64,000 bases of DNA from Pirellula sp. (lineage in GTDB: Bacteria; Planctomycetota; Planctomycetia; Pirellulales; Lacipirellulaceae), in NCBI GenBank assembly GCA_013822725.1, contig PNKX01000001.1, positions 124,001 to 188,000 on the forward strand, written 5' to 3'. The notes below the pieces were generated by a model. The model had not been told where the DNA came from and ran no database searches. It was given only the letters and a program-made list of their open reading frames with translations. A program made the position numbers and the translations under genes. This document shows, in pieces, positions 17,571 to 25,058 of this stretch. Within the stretch, counting starts at the first letter, position 1; each line of letters begins with the position of its first letter.

Positions 17571-17660
17571 ACAGCCCCCGGCTCCGCCGGGGGGTCGGTC
17601 ACCATTCCGGCACGCGTCGCCCTGCGTAGTGCTCCCCCCCGGCAGAGCCGGGGGCTGAAA
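17571..17660. repeat. Family B double-hairpin repeat
   Basis: The left arm CAGCCCCCGGCTCCGCCGGG and the right arm ending GAGCCGGGGGCTG are complementary, and each arm can also fold on itself. It lies 26 bases after rlmN in the 377-base gap 17545-17921. That gap also holds a perfect 15-bp stem at 17688-17719 and a weaker stem near 17830-17870. Confidence 0.92.
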
Positions 17661-17687
17661 TGCGTACGACACGCCCATCAAACGCCA

Positions 17688-17719
17688 ACGGCCGCGGCTC
17701 GATGTCGAGCCGCGGCCGT
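17688..17719. terminator. Perfect 15-bp stem-loop between convergent genes
   Basis: acggccgcggctcga and its exact complement, two bases apart. It lies between the convergent stops of rlmN (17544) and the PDZ gene (17922), so it could terminate both. There is no T-run, so this is a candidate only. Confidence 0.5.
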
Positions 17720-17921
17720 GGTCGCTTGGTCGTCGGATCTGGGAGGGGACGATGTCGTCCGTGCGAGCGCTGTGTGAAACTCGCACGTACGCCGACGGCC
17801 AAGCTGTTAATGTCTGTGTTCGATAACAGCTTCGACCAGGCCCATCGCTGAACCTGGTCGAAGCACGCGGAGGTACTGACCCGCGGGACTATTGAATTAA
17901 TCCCCACGGCTGCCTCAAAAA

Positions 17922-18971
17922 TCAAGCGCTCGGATCTTCGTCCGCAGGAGCCTTCTCGGCCGGCGCCGCGTCACGTTCGTCCTGCAATTCGCGCAGCCGC
18001 TGCTCCAGGCGTTCCATACGCTCGAGCATTTTCTGGTTCATCCGGTCGACATGGTCGCCCGCGCCGCCCGCGTCAAATTGCCGCAGATCGCCGGGGACGA
18101 AGTTCGGCATCGCTCCAAACGCCGCATCGCCGCCATTGACGATCTGTTCGACGTAGGGCCGCACGTCTTCCGGCAGCTTGGCGATCGCCTCGGCGTCGTC
18201 GCCGTCGACGGTATAAGTTTCATCGCCCTTCTGGATCGTGATCGTCGCCTTGCCGTCGCCATCGCGAGTCACGTTCACCGAGACGCCGTTCGGGACCTGA
18301 GCGCCTTGACCGCCGAAGATCATGCCGGGACCGATCATCCGCATCCCGCCTTGGCCCCCCTGTTGACGAAGCTGTTCCATCAAGGCCTGCGGGTCAAAGT
18401 TGCCGCCCTGCAGCATTCCCATCGGGTTTTGACGCTGCTGCTGAGCCGCCAAGCGTTCCAGGACCTCGGCCGGGATCTCTTCGGGCGTCACCTTGATGAC
18501 TTCTTCCTTAGCGAGCCGCAACACCTTCAACTCAATCGGCTTATCGTGCTTCTCGGCGACGACGCTCTGCAGGTACGCCAGGTCGGACAACGGTTCGCCC
18601 TCGACCGCGACCAGAATGTCGTCCTGTCGCAGACCCGCCTTCTCGGCCGGGCTCTCGGGCATGACCGTCTCGATCGCCACGCCGACGTCGCCTGCCAATT
18701 GCAACTGCGTGCGCAACAAGCGGTTGTCGATCGGCCGGCCTTGCAGGCCGATCCAATACTTCGGCGCTGCGACCTTCGCTTCCTCGCCCTCTTCCGTCAC
18801 GACGGCAGGGCGGTCGCCACGCTCGGGCGAGAGCTCGGTGATGCGTCCTTCAGCGACTTCGACTTCTTCGTCGGCAAACGCCGCTACGGGAGATTGCGCA
18901 ACGACGACGGCGAGCGCGGGGAAGGCGATCGCCAGGGCTCCCCACAGCCCTTTCCATTTGCGAACTTTCAT
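17922..18971 (-). CDS. Exported PDZ-domain protein
   Basis: A 349-residue protein with a signal peptide (about 1-33), a PDZ domain (about 70-170, with YWIGLQGRPID, ESPAEKAGLRQDDILVAVEG and KPIELKVLR), a Gln/Gly/Met-rich linker, and a C-terminal coiled coil (about 300-340, RMNQKMLERMERLEQRLREL). No protease domain is present, so it is not a DegP-type enzyme; it is more likely a periplasmic adaptor. GAGGAG lies a few bases before ATG 18971. Its promoter region holds a family B repeat. Confidence 0.87.
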   Translation of the reverse strand: MKVRKWKGLWGALAIAFPALAVVVAQSPVAAFADEEVEVAEGRITELSPERGDRPAVVTEEGEEAKVAAPKYWIGLQGRPIDNRLLRTQLQLAGDVGVAIETVMPESPAEKAGLRQDDILVAVEGEPLSDLAYLQSVVAEKHDKPIELKVLRLAKEEVIKVTPEEIPAEVLERLAAQQQRQNPMGMLQGGNFDPQALMEQLRQQGGQGGMRMIGPGMIFGGQGAQVPNGVSVNVTRDGDGKATITIQKGDETYTVDGDDAEAIAKLPEDVRPYVEQIVNGGDAAFGAMPNFVPGDLRQFDAGGAGDHVDRMNQKMLERMERLEQRLRELQDERDAAPAEKAPADEDPSA

Positions 18972-19024
18972 GATGGAACTCCTCTATTTTAGAGTGAACG
19001 AGATGATTTCGAGGGAACTCTCGC

Positions 19025-19114
19025 TTCAGCCCCGGGCTCCGCCCGGGGGTCGGTGTCCAGCACCATCGCTCCCGCACGAGCGATTTACCTCCGGGCGAAG
19101 CCGGGGGCTGAAGC
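19025..19114. repeat. Family B double-hairpin repeat
   Basis: Arms TTCAGCCCCGGGCTCCGCC and its near mirror ending AGCCGGGGGCTGAA. It lies upstream of the PDZ gene in the 401-base gap 18972-19372, which also has a family A half copy at 19276 and a tandem CACTCA-type tract at 19336-19372. Confidence 0.92.
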
Positions 19115-19275
19115 AGTCTGTCCGCTTCCAACGAAGCGGGCGAAAGGACGCGGCAAGCCAGAGGGCAGGATGACCCATTTCGACGCTCGACTCGTTGTAT
19201 TAACCCCAAGTCATTCCATTGAGGCGAGCGTCTAGCGGTTCTCTCCGTCTTGTGCGTCCCTTCGCCGGCGTCGCC

Positions 19276-19307
19276 GGTTCGCGGGCTATCACCCGCGGCT
19301 AAATGGT
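19276..19307. repeat. Family A repeat, half copy
   Basis: Hairpin CGCGGGCTATCACCCGCG followed by GCTAAATGG; the opposite arm is absent. Confidence 0.75.
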
Positions 19308-19372
19308 TCAAACGGGTGGCGTGATCTTCTGTACTACCTACTCACTCAATCACTTACTCACCACGGCGTCAT

Positions 19373-20119
19373 TCAATACACCGGTCGATTCGCGGGCCGG
19401 ACGACGGCGTCGTCCACTGGCACCACCATCGGTACAATCTTGTTCTCTTGCTCAAAGTACATCGGGGCGTAACGTCGTCGCGCGTCGAGATCGAGTCCTT
19501 GCTCATCAAGGCGGCGGTCTAATTCCGGCGACGACCATTGCGGCACGTCGCCAAACGCTTGGCCTAGTTGCCGGCCTTCCACGAGCGGCACTTCAATCCG
19601 CTGCGGCACGCCGTCGCGATCATTTACTACGAGCGTCACCGCATCGCCGCGAGTTGCGCGCTCCAATCGTGGCGAGCCTGCTTTGTCGTTCGGAACCGCC
19701 GGCGCCGAAGCGATCTGCTGGCTCGCCGGTTCGCTTGCTGAACGCATCACGCCGCTTTGACGACCGAGCCCAAACGCCACGACGACCGAAGCCGCCACGG
19801 CGAACCAAGTCCCCAAGTGCGAACGCGAGGTTTCATTTTGAGAGGGCAAGTCGATTTGGGAGGGCGAGGCTCCCGCCGAGCCGCTTCGGCCCAGCGTGAT
19901 CGCGCGACCCGGCTCAGCAGGAGCCTCGCCCTCCCGCAGCAAGCTTCCCATCGCCCCGCGCCACGTTTGCGCCTCGACAAACGCCAACGCACAACGTCGC
20001 CAGCCGTCGGGCTGGGCTTCGAGCGACGCCAGGAGATGCCGCCGCTCGTCACCCGACAACTCACCGTCGACCAATCGGTCGATCAGCATCGCATCGCGTT
20101 GTTCGTCGGAAAGATTCAT
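19373..20119 (-). CDS. Anti-sigma-like membrane protein carrying an in-frame palindromic insert
   Basis: A 248-residue protein. Its N-terminus (MLIDRLVDGELSGDERRHLLASLE, about 10-35) is of the anti-sigma type without zinc ligands. One membrane span lies at about 103-118, followed by an extracytoplasmic domain (about 140-248). Residues 62-88 are encoded by a 78-bp palindrome (19858-19935) and read EGEAPAEP...GSAGASPS, a phrase unlike the rest of the protein. It probably restrains the ECF sigma encoded just upstream (15 bases between the genes). Except for the inserted segment it is an ordinary short anti-sigma protein. Confidence 0.8.
   Translation of the reverse strand: MNLSDEQRDAMLIDRLVDGELSGDERRHLLASLEAQPDGWRRCALAFVEAQTWRGAMGSLLREGEAPAEPGRAITLGRSGSAGASPSQIDLPSQNETSRSHLGTWFAVAASVVVAFGLGRQSGVMRSASEPASQQIASAPAVPNDKAGSPRLERATRGDAVTLVVNDRDGVPQRIEVPLVEGRQLGQAFGDVPQWSSPELDRRLDEQGLDLDARRRYAPMYFEQENKIVPMVVPVDDAVVRPANRPVY
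19858..19935. repeat. Family F palindrome, 78 bp, inside a coding sequence
   Basis: Perfect 16-bp terminal inverted arms (GGGAGGGCGAGGCTCC and its complement at 19920-19935), extended inward to about 23 of 25 pairs. The length is 78, a multiple of three, so the frame of the anti-sigma gene is kept and there is no stop codon. It encodes a neutral Ala/Gly/Pro-rich segment placed before the membrane span. Confidence 0.93.
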
Positions 20120-20134
20120 CTGTTCTTACGAATG

Positions 20135-20728
20135 CTATCGAATTGGTTCCGCCACTTCAGGCGCCAAGCTCGCCAGCGCCGATCGCATCCGGCCGCGGGC
20201 TCGGTGAAGTCTCGCCTCGACGGCGCTCACCGACATGCCCAATCGCTCGGCCAGATCTCGATAACTCCAATCTTCGGTATATTTCAGGAGGAGCAACTCC
20301 GCGTCGCGTTGCGGCAGGCGAGCGATCGCTTGCCGCACCAGTTGTTGCGTCTCCTCCGCAAGTAACCAAGCGAGCGGGTCGTGATCGACGGCTTCGTCTC
20401 GCGCTACGCCGCTGCCGGCGTAGCGCTCGACGAGTCGCCGTCGCCGACCCGCACGTCGGCGATACTGTAAGGCTTGCACGACCGCGATCCGGTAGAGCCA
20501 CGGGCCCACTCGATCGCGATCGTTTAATTGCTCCGCTCCGCGACAGGCCGCCGCGGCGACTTCCTGCAGGACCTCGTCGAGCGAATCCCGCTCAACGCCC
20601 CGCGCCGCCAACACGGTCCGCAGCCAGCGGCGATGCTCCGAGACGATCGACGTCAGATCAAGCGACGTCAAATCGACGGACTCCGCCGAGTCGGTCTCGG
20701 CAGCTTGCTGGCCAGTGGACGGGTTCAT
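20135..20728 (-). CDS. ECF RNA polymerase sigma factor
   Basis: A 197-residue ECF sigma factor. Region 2 (about 25-95) has LDEVLQEVAAAACRG and VGPWLYRIAVVQALQYRRR; region 4 (about 125-185) has LPQRDAELLLLKYTEDWSYRDLA and the helix SVSAVEARLHRARGRMR. It is cotranscribed with the anti-sigma gene 15 bases downstream. ATG 20728 is preferred; an upstream alternative at 20776 would add 16 residues without better sequence support. Its target promoters are unknown. Confidence 0.92.
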   Translation of the reverse strand: MNPSTGQQAAETDSAESVDLTSLDLTSIVSEHRRWLRTVLAARGVERDSLDEVLQEVAAAACRGAEQLNDRDRVGPWLYRIAVVQALQYRRRAGRRRRLVERYAGSGVARDEAVDHDPLAWLLAEETQQLVRQAIARLPQRDAELLLLKYTEDWSYRDLAERLGMSVSAVEARLHRARGRMRSALASLAPEVAEPIR

Positions 20729-20805
20729 GTCACAGGCTTCACGGAGATAGTTACCGCTGGGCCTTCTGCCTTGCACGAAAAGTTAGAAAAATCCTGAAGG
20801 ATCTT

Positions 20806-20897
20806 TCAGCCCCCGGCTCCGCCGGGGGGTCGGCTGCCATCACGTGGAGCCTTGGCCCCAACGAGGCGCAACCCCCTGGCGGAGCCAGGGGCTGCAA
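20806..20897. repeat. Family B double-hairpin repeat
   Basis: TTTCAGCCCCCGGCTCCGCC on the left and GAGCCAGGGGCTGCAA on the right. It lies between the sigma gene start and the end of lgt. Confidence 0.92.
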
Positions 20898-20944
20898 ATG
20901 CCGTCAGGCCGTTCATATCCCAACGGAGCAGCCGCCCCGAGGGT

Positions 20945-22243
20945 TCACCGAGAAGCGACCGCCGTCTGCGGAAAAGCCAGATTTCCCGCCGGTTTTCGCA
21001 GCAGCCAGACCCACATTGCTACGGCCGCCAAAAGCAGCAGAATGCTCACATTCTGCGAAATGCTTAGCCCGGTCCCGAAGACGGGCGACTCGTCGACGCG
21101 GATCGATTCCTCAAAGAACCGGGCGATCGGGTAAAGCGTGATCATCAGCGCCGTCACCTCGCCGTCGCGGCGTCGGAAGGGATAAAACGACCACAAGACC
21201 CACGCCAGCAGCGCCGCCGTGATCGTGCTGTAGATCTGTGCGGGATGAACCGGCCGACTCCGCGGCGGCGGCTCGATGGCGGGCAACTCATGCGTGGAGT
21301 TGTCGCTGGTGACGATGGCGAGCGGCTTCCCCTGCGCGAACGCTTGGTAGACCAGCGTCTCGGCGCCCGCGACGCCGATCAACGTGTTGCCGTCGATCTT
21401 CGTGATCTGGTCTCCCGCTTTGAGTCCCGCCGTCACGGCGATCGAACCGGAAGTCACGCGATCGATGATCGCCGGCGCCGCGTCATCGTTGCTCGATTTC
21501 AAATGGAACCCATAAAACGCCCCCGACGACGCCTGCTCGCCATACGGCGGGCTCACCATCTCCGGTCCACTCTCACGCGGGAAGGTGATCGCCCACGGCG
21601 CGTCCGACTCGCCGCCATAGCAGCAACCATTCATCAAGCAGCCGATGCGACCGAACGCTAGCCCCACCAGCATCCCGGCCGAGATCATGTCGCACACCGC
21701 GAGCGCCGGCAAGCCGCGCCGCCGCATGTAGAGCGTAAATCCAATCATCGCGCCGATGAAGGCGCCGTAGACGACGAGGCCGCCTTCCGTAAAGCTGAGC
21801 GCCGCCTTCAGCGTCGACAGCCAATCAGCCTGCCGAATACGATCGTCCCAATACTCGACCACATAGAAAATCCGAGCGCCGGCGACGCCAGCGATGAACA
21901 TCCAAACGGCGAGCCCCATGATCTCTTCGCCCGGCAAGCCTGCTTGCTGCGCGCGACGGATCGACAGCCAAATGCCGGCGATGCTCCCTAGCAGCACCAT
22001 CATTCCGTAACCGCGAATCGGCACGCCGTCAGGGAAATACTTCGGCACGAAGAACGTGATTGCCGCCGCCACAATCACGATCGTCGGCAAGTGAGCCTTC
22101 AGCGCCGTCGACCACCCGACCGCCCGCGCCGTCGATTTCAATCCCAACACGCTGAAGACCGCCCAGACGAGCAGCAGCACCCCCGCGCCAAAAATCGGCA
22201 CGTTGCCCCAGGTGAGCGGAATGCGGAAGAGTTCGGAGCACAT
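20945..22243 (-). CDS. lgt: Prolipoprotein diacylglyceryl transferase with inserted PDZ domain
   Basis: A 432-residue polytopic membrane enzyme that attaches diacylglycerol to the lipobox cysteine of prolipoproteins. Family landmarks are EGGLVVYGAFIG (153-164), GRIGCLMNGCCYG (198-210) and the late HPAQIY (333-338), with several membrane spans. Between the last two landmarks an extra segment (about 243-325, VTSGSIAVTAGLKAGDQITKI) is a PDZ domain, facing the periplasm if the usual topology holds. Plain Lgt is near 290 residues, so the insert plus an extended N-terminus explains the length. The window encodes several lipoprotein substrates. No close operon partner. Confidence 0.93.
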   Translation of the reverse strand: MCSELFRIPLTWGNVPIFGAGVLLLVWAVFSVLGLKSTARAVGWSTALKAHLPTIVIVAAAITFFVPKYFPDGVPIRGYGMMVLLGSIAGIWLSIRRAQQAGLPGEEIMGLAVWMFIAGVAGARIFYVVEYWDDRIRQADWLSTLKAALSFTEGGLVVYGAFIGAMIGFTLYMRRRGLPALAVCDMISAGMLVGLAFGRIGCLMNGCCYGGESDAPWAITFPRESGPEMVSPPYGEQASSGAFYGFHLKSSNDDAAPAIIDRVTSGSIAVTAGLKAGDQITKIDGNTLIGVAGAETLVYQAFAQGKPLAIVTSDNSTHELPAIEPPPRSRPVHPAQIYSTITAALLAWVLWSFYPFRRRDGEVTALMITLYPIARFFEESIRVDESPVFGTGLSISQNVSILLLLAAVAMWVWLLRKPAGNLAFPQTAVASR

Positions 22244-22252
22244 GGAGTGGAG

Positions 22253-22369
22253 TTAACCGCGGATTGCGCGGATTTCACTGATAGTTAGTTGGCCAGCCAG
22301 TCGTGGTGCTGATGACGACATTGTTTTGTTGGGTTTTCATCCGCGTCATTCGCGAAATCCGCGGTCGAA
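22253..22369. repeat. Long palindrome (CCGCGGATT arms)
   Basis: Left arm ttaaccgcggattgcgcgga and right arm atccgcgtcattcgcgaaat followed by ccgcgg, with an internal rhythm of about 10 bases. It lies between lgt and panC. Confidence 0.85.
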
Positions 22370-22430
22370 TTCTCTTCATATCGAACGCGACCATCGCGAG
22401 TTCAGCCAGTAAGGTCAACCGCGAATCGAC

Positions 22431-23297
22431 TCACCCAATCTGCACATTGTCGATCAGCCGCGTCGTGCCGACACGAGCCGCGACGGCAATCGTGACCGGT
22501 CCGTCGATCTCGGGCGCCTCGTCGACGGTTCCGTCTCGCACGATCGCCACGTACTCCACGGCCACTCCGCCCACCGCCGCGATGAGTGCTAGCATCCGCT
22601 CGCGGACCACAAGCGCGTCACGCTCGCCACGCGAAATAATTTCTTCCGCCAACCGCAACGACTGACTCAATGCGAGCGCTCGCCGTCGTTCGTCGGGGCT
22701 GAGGTAGACGTTTCGCGAGCTCAGCGCCAGCCCGTCGGCGTCGCGCACGATCGGGCAGACTCTCACGTCAATGGGCAAATTCAGGTCGGCGGCCATCCGC
22801 CGCACCACGAGCGTTTGCTGATAATCTTTTCGTCCGAAGTAAGCCCGATCAGCCGGCACGCACTCGAACAGCTTCAGCACCACCGTCGCCACGCCCGCGA
22901 AATGCCCCGGCCGTGCGGCGCCTTCCCACGGCACGGCCACGGGACCGACGTCGATCGAAGTGCCGTATCCCTGGGGATACATCTCCGCTGCCTCGGGAAC
23001 GAAGACCAGATCGCAGCCCCGCTCGCGCAACAATTCCAAATCACGCTCTAACGGCCGCGGATATTTGGTGAAATCCTCGCTCGGCCCAAACTGCGTTGGA
23101 TTGACGAAAATGCTGGCCACGACGCGATCGCACTCGGCCGCCGCCGCGTCGACGAGGCTGAGATGCCCCACATGCAGGGCCCCCATCGTCGGTACAAAGC
23201 CGACCGTCTCGCCGCGTTGCTGCAAGGCCCGCACGGCAGTGCGCATCGCCGCGACGCCGGTAATCACCTGCAAAGAACGAGTGGGCGCCGCGGGCAT
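22431..23297 (-). CDS. panC: Pantothenate synthetase
   Basis: A 288-residue cytoplasmic enzyme that joins pantoate and beta-alanine with ATP to make pantothenate, the precursor of coenzyme A. Landmarks are VPTMGALHVGHLSLV (35-49, the HIGH-type nucleotide motif), SIFVNPTQFGPSEDF, FGRKDYQQ and LALSSRNVYLS (KMSKS-like). The length is normal. It starts six bases after the folK stop, so the two form a unit joining pantothenate and folate synthesis. Confidence 0.96.
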   Translation of the reverse strand: MPAAPTRSLQVITGVAAMRTAVRALQQRGETVGFVPTMGALHVGHLSLVDAAAAECDRVVASIFVNPTQFGPSEDFTKYPRPLERDLELLRERGCDLVFVPEAAEMYPQGYGTSIDVGPVAVPWEGAARPGHFAGVATVVLKLFECVPADRAYFGRKDYQQTLVVRRMAADLNLPIDVRVCPIVRDADGLALSSRNVYLSPDERRRALALSQSLRLAEEIISRGERDALVVRERMLALIAAVGGVAVEYVAIVRDGTVDEAPEIDGPVTIAVAARVGTTRLIDNVQIG

Positions 23298-23303
23298 CGC
23301 CAG

Positions 23304-24236
23304 TCAATCCGAAGGGGAAGCGATCGACGCGAGCTCGGGCCAAACCGCTTGGATCGCCGCCGCCGCCTCGACCATTTGCTCGGCCACCCCCGTGGAGGGG
23401 ATCCACGCGATTGGGCCGGTTGGAAGGTTAGGCATTCTACGCGAACGGGCCCCCGCATGGAACGCGGGTAAAGTCGTCGCCTCGCCGCTCGAAAATGCCA
23501 ATATCAGTTTCGGCCGCGGCGCGCCGTCGCCGCCGGGGGGCGCGCGATAGGCGTCCCAAGCGACAATTCTCGGACCAGCGCCGAACCGTGTCCGCAGTCG
23601 CTCGACCCACGCCGCCGCCTCGCTCGCCTCTTCCGCCGCCACGGCGACGACATTTTCGCCGCGCGTCAGCTGCTCGCACAACGCCTGCACGGTCCATCCG
23701 CTCGTCGGATGCACCATCCACGGCGCCGCCGCGGCCGCCGGCTCCAGGGCGAACCGCCGAAACGCCATCCGCGGGTGGGGGACAATGAGATCATTGTCAT
23801 GTGCATCGTCCCCATTGCAGCCCCCGGCTCCGCCGGGGGGTCGCGCCGCCGACTGCAACAGGGTGGTACGCGTGTCGACCCCCGGGCGGAGCCCGGGGCT
23901 GCAATCGCGATGTTCGATCACCAATTGATCAAACAACAACAGATCGAGATCGATCACCCTGGCCCCCCAGCGCTCACCCCGCACCCGCCCAAGCTGCTCT
24001 TCAGTCCTGCGCAACTCTGCTAGCAACTGTCGCGGTGCGAGCGCCGTCCACAAGAGTGCCGCGCCGTTGAGAAACGCACCTTGCCCATCAGGACCGCCGA
24101 TCGGGGGGGTCTCGAACCACCCGCTGCGGCGAATCAAGCGCGTATGCGGCAGCCGTGCGAGCTCAATGAGCGCGGCGTTCAGCAACTTGGCGCGGTCGCC
24201 GAGATTCGAGCCGAGTGCGACGAGCGCGTGAGCCAT
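23304..24236 (-). CDS. folK: HPPK (FolK) with an in-frame palindromic insert and C-terminal extension
   Basis: A 310-residue protein; the typical enzyme has about 160. It pyrophosphorylates 6-hydroxymethyl-7,8-dihydropterin in folate synthesis. Landmarks are ALVALGSNLGDR at the start, GAFLNGAAL, and ARVIDLDLLLF with Mg-binding Asp95 and Asp97. Residues 112-141 come from a 90-bp family B palindrome (23815-23904), inserted between VIEHR and DNDLIVPHPRM, a surface loop in known HPPK; the active site is intact. An extra C-terminal domain (about 176-310) of unknown role follows. ATG 24236 gives the canonical N-terminus. It is coupled to panC. Confidence 0.93.
   Translation of the reverse strand: MAHALVALGSNLGDRAKLLNAALIELARLPHTRLIRRSGWFETPPIGGPDGQGAFLNGAALLWTALAPRQLLAELRRTEEQLGRVRGERWGARVIDLDLLLFDQLVIEHRDCSPGLRPGVDTRTTLLQSAARPPGGAGGCNGDDAHDNDLIVPHPRMAFRRFALEPAAAAAPWMVHPTSGWTVQALCEQLTRGENVVAVAAEEASEAAAWVERLRTRFGAGPRIVAWDAYRAPPGGDGAPRPKLILAFSSGEATTLPAFHAGARSRRMPNLPTGPIAWIPSTGVAEQMVEAAAAIQAVWPELASIASPSD
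23815..23904. repeat. Family B double-hairpin repeat, 90 bp, inside folK
   Basis: It begins TTGCAGCCCC and ends GGGGCTGCAA. Its 29-base arms agree at 27 positions, and the two differences keep each arm's own hairpin paired. At 90 bases it is exactly 30 codons, with no stop in the folK frame. Confidence 0.94.
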
Positions 24237-24275
24237 GCCGCGTAGTCGACCAAGACTCTCCAGAGTGAAACAAAA

Positions 24276-24308
24276 ACGGGGCTCGTGGCACTTTACCACA
24301 AGCCCCGT
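24276..24308 (-). terminator. Intrinsic terminator (minus strand) upstream of folK
   Basis: A 13-bp stem (one G-T pair) with a seven-base loop. Read on the minus strand it is followed by TTTTTG. It separates folK from whatever is transcribed on the minus strand from 24309 upward, most simply the small frame 24333-24521. Confidence 0.8.
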
Positions 24309-24332
24309 TCAGGCGCCTTGTATGCGAACAGC

Positions 24333-24521
24333 CTACAGGCGAATAAAAGCTGGGGAGGACATCCGGGCACGCGAAATGACTTCGCCGACGGTCGATCCAG
24401 TCAGTCGTCGCCCCCCAACGAATCGTTTGGCCGCTCGCTCGCTGAGATTCCGCCAGCGCGAGCCGCCTTGTTGTTCCTTCTGAATGCAGTTCTTCGCAAG
24501 TTCAGATGAGTCTCTTTGCAT
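24333..24521 (-). CDS. Possible small protein with its own terminator
   Basis: A 62-codon frame from ATG 24521 to a stop 24 bases before a good minus-strand terminator. The product is basic (MQRDSSELAKNCIQKEQQ at the start, FVGGRRLTGSTVGEVISRAR later). There is no clear ribosome binding site and I recognise no family. The terminator argues that something here is transcribed; a small RNA is the alternative. The rest of the gap up to 25058 shows no gene; TTGACA at 24854 and TAAAAT at 24974 are isolated and do not form one good promoter. Confidence 0.35.
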   Translation of the reverse strand: MQRDSSELAKNCIQKEQQGGSRWRNLSERAAKRFVGGRRLTGSTVGEVISRARMSSPAFIRL

Positions 24522-25058
24522 TGCAACGAGTTGCAAGTCGTATGCCCACTATGGCGTCACGCGCCATCTTGGCGCGCACCGACACACAATTTGGACACGA
24601 CGAACCGCGACATCAAGCTTTCGTCACACCGCCTACAGGGAGACGAACCCATCGCTTGAACGCCGACGAATACAACGCGCTTCAAGCCTGCTTCACGCGC
24701 GTCGAAGGAGAGTCGCTCAATCAACTTACTGCTCCGAACCATCGGCCATTTTGCGAAGTTGGCGTCGTGTGTCAAGCAACTTTTTCGAGAATGAATTCAG
24801 CGCGTCGCGCCGACGAATTGCGCGACACTACAAAATGTGTCTCGCATTGGTAGTTGACAAAACAAGAAGTGCCGAACGCGCGTCACCGACGCGCTGCGTC
24901 TCATGCCGCGCGGTACGCACGATCGCAGAATCATCGAGAAAACAAGGCGTCGTCCGCTCGCTCGCAAGTGTGATAAAATGGGCGGTTCATCGCGGCCGCC
25001 TGCAGCGATTCCTTCCCTGCATGCCGCGAGTGTGCTCCACGTATAGGTCAATGAGTTC

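Noticed and set aside
24522..25058. Gene in the gap before hemDE on the plus strand
   Set aside because: Frames lack ribosome binding sites and family-like sequence; codon bias is poor compared with hemDE.
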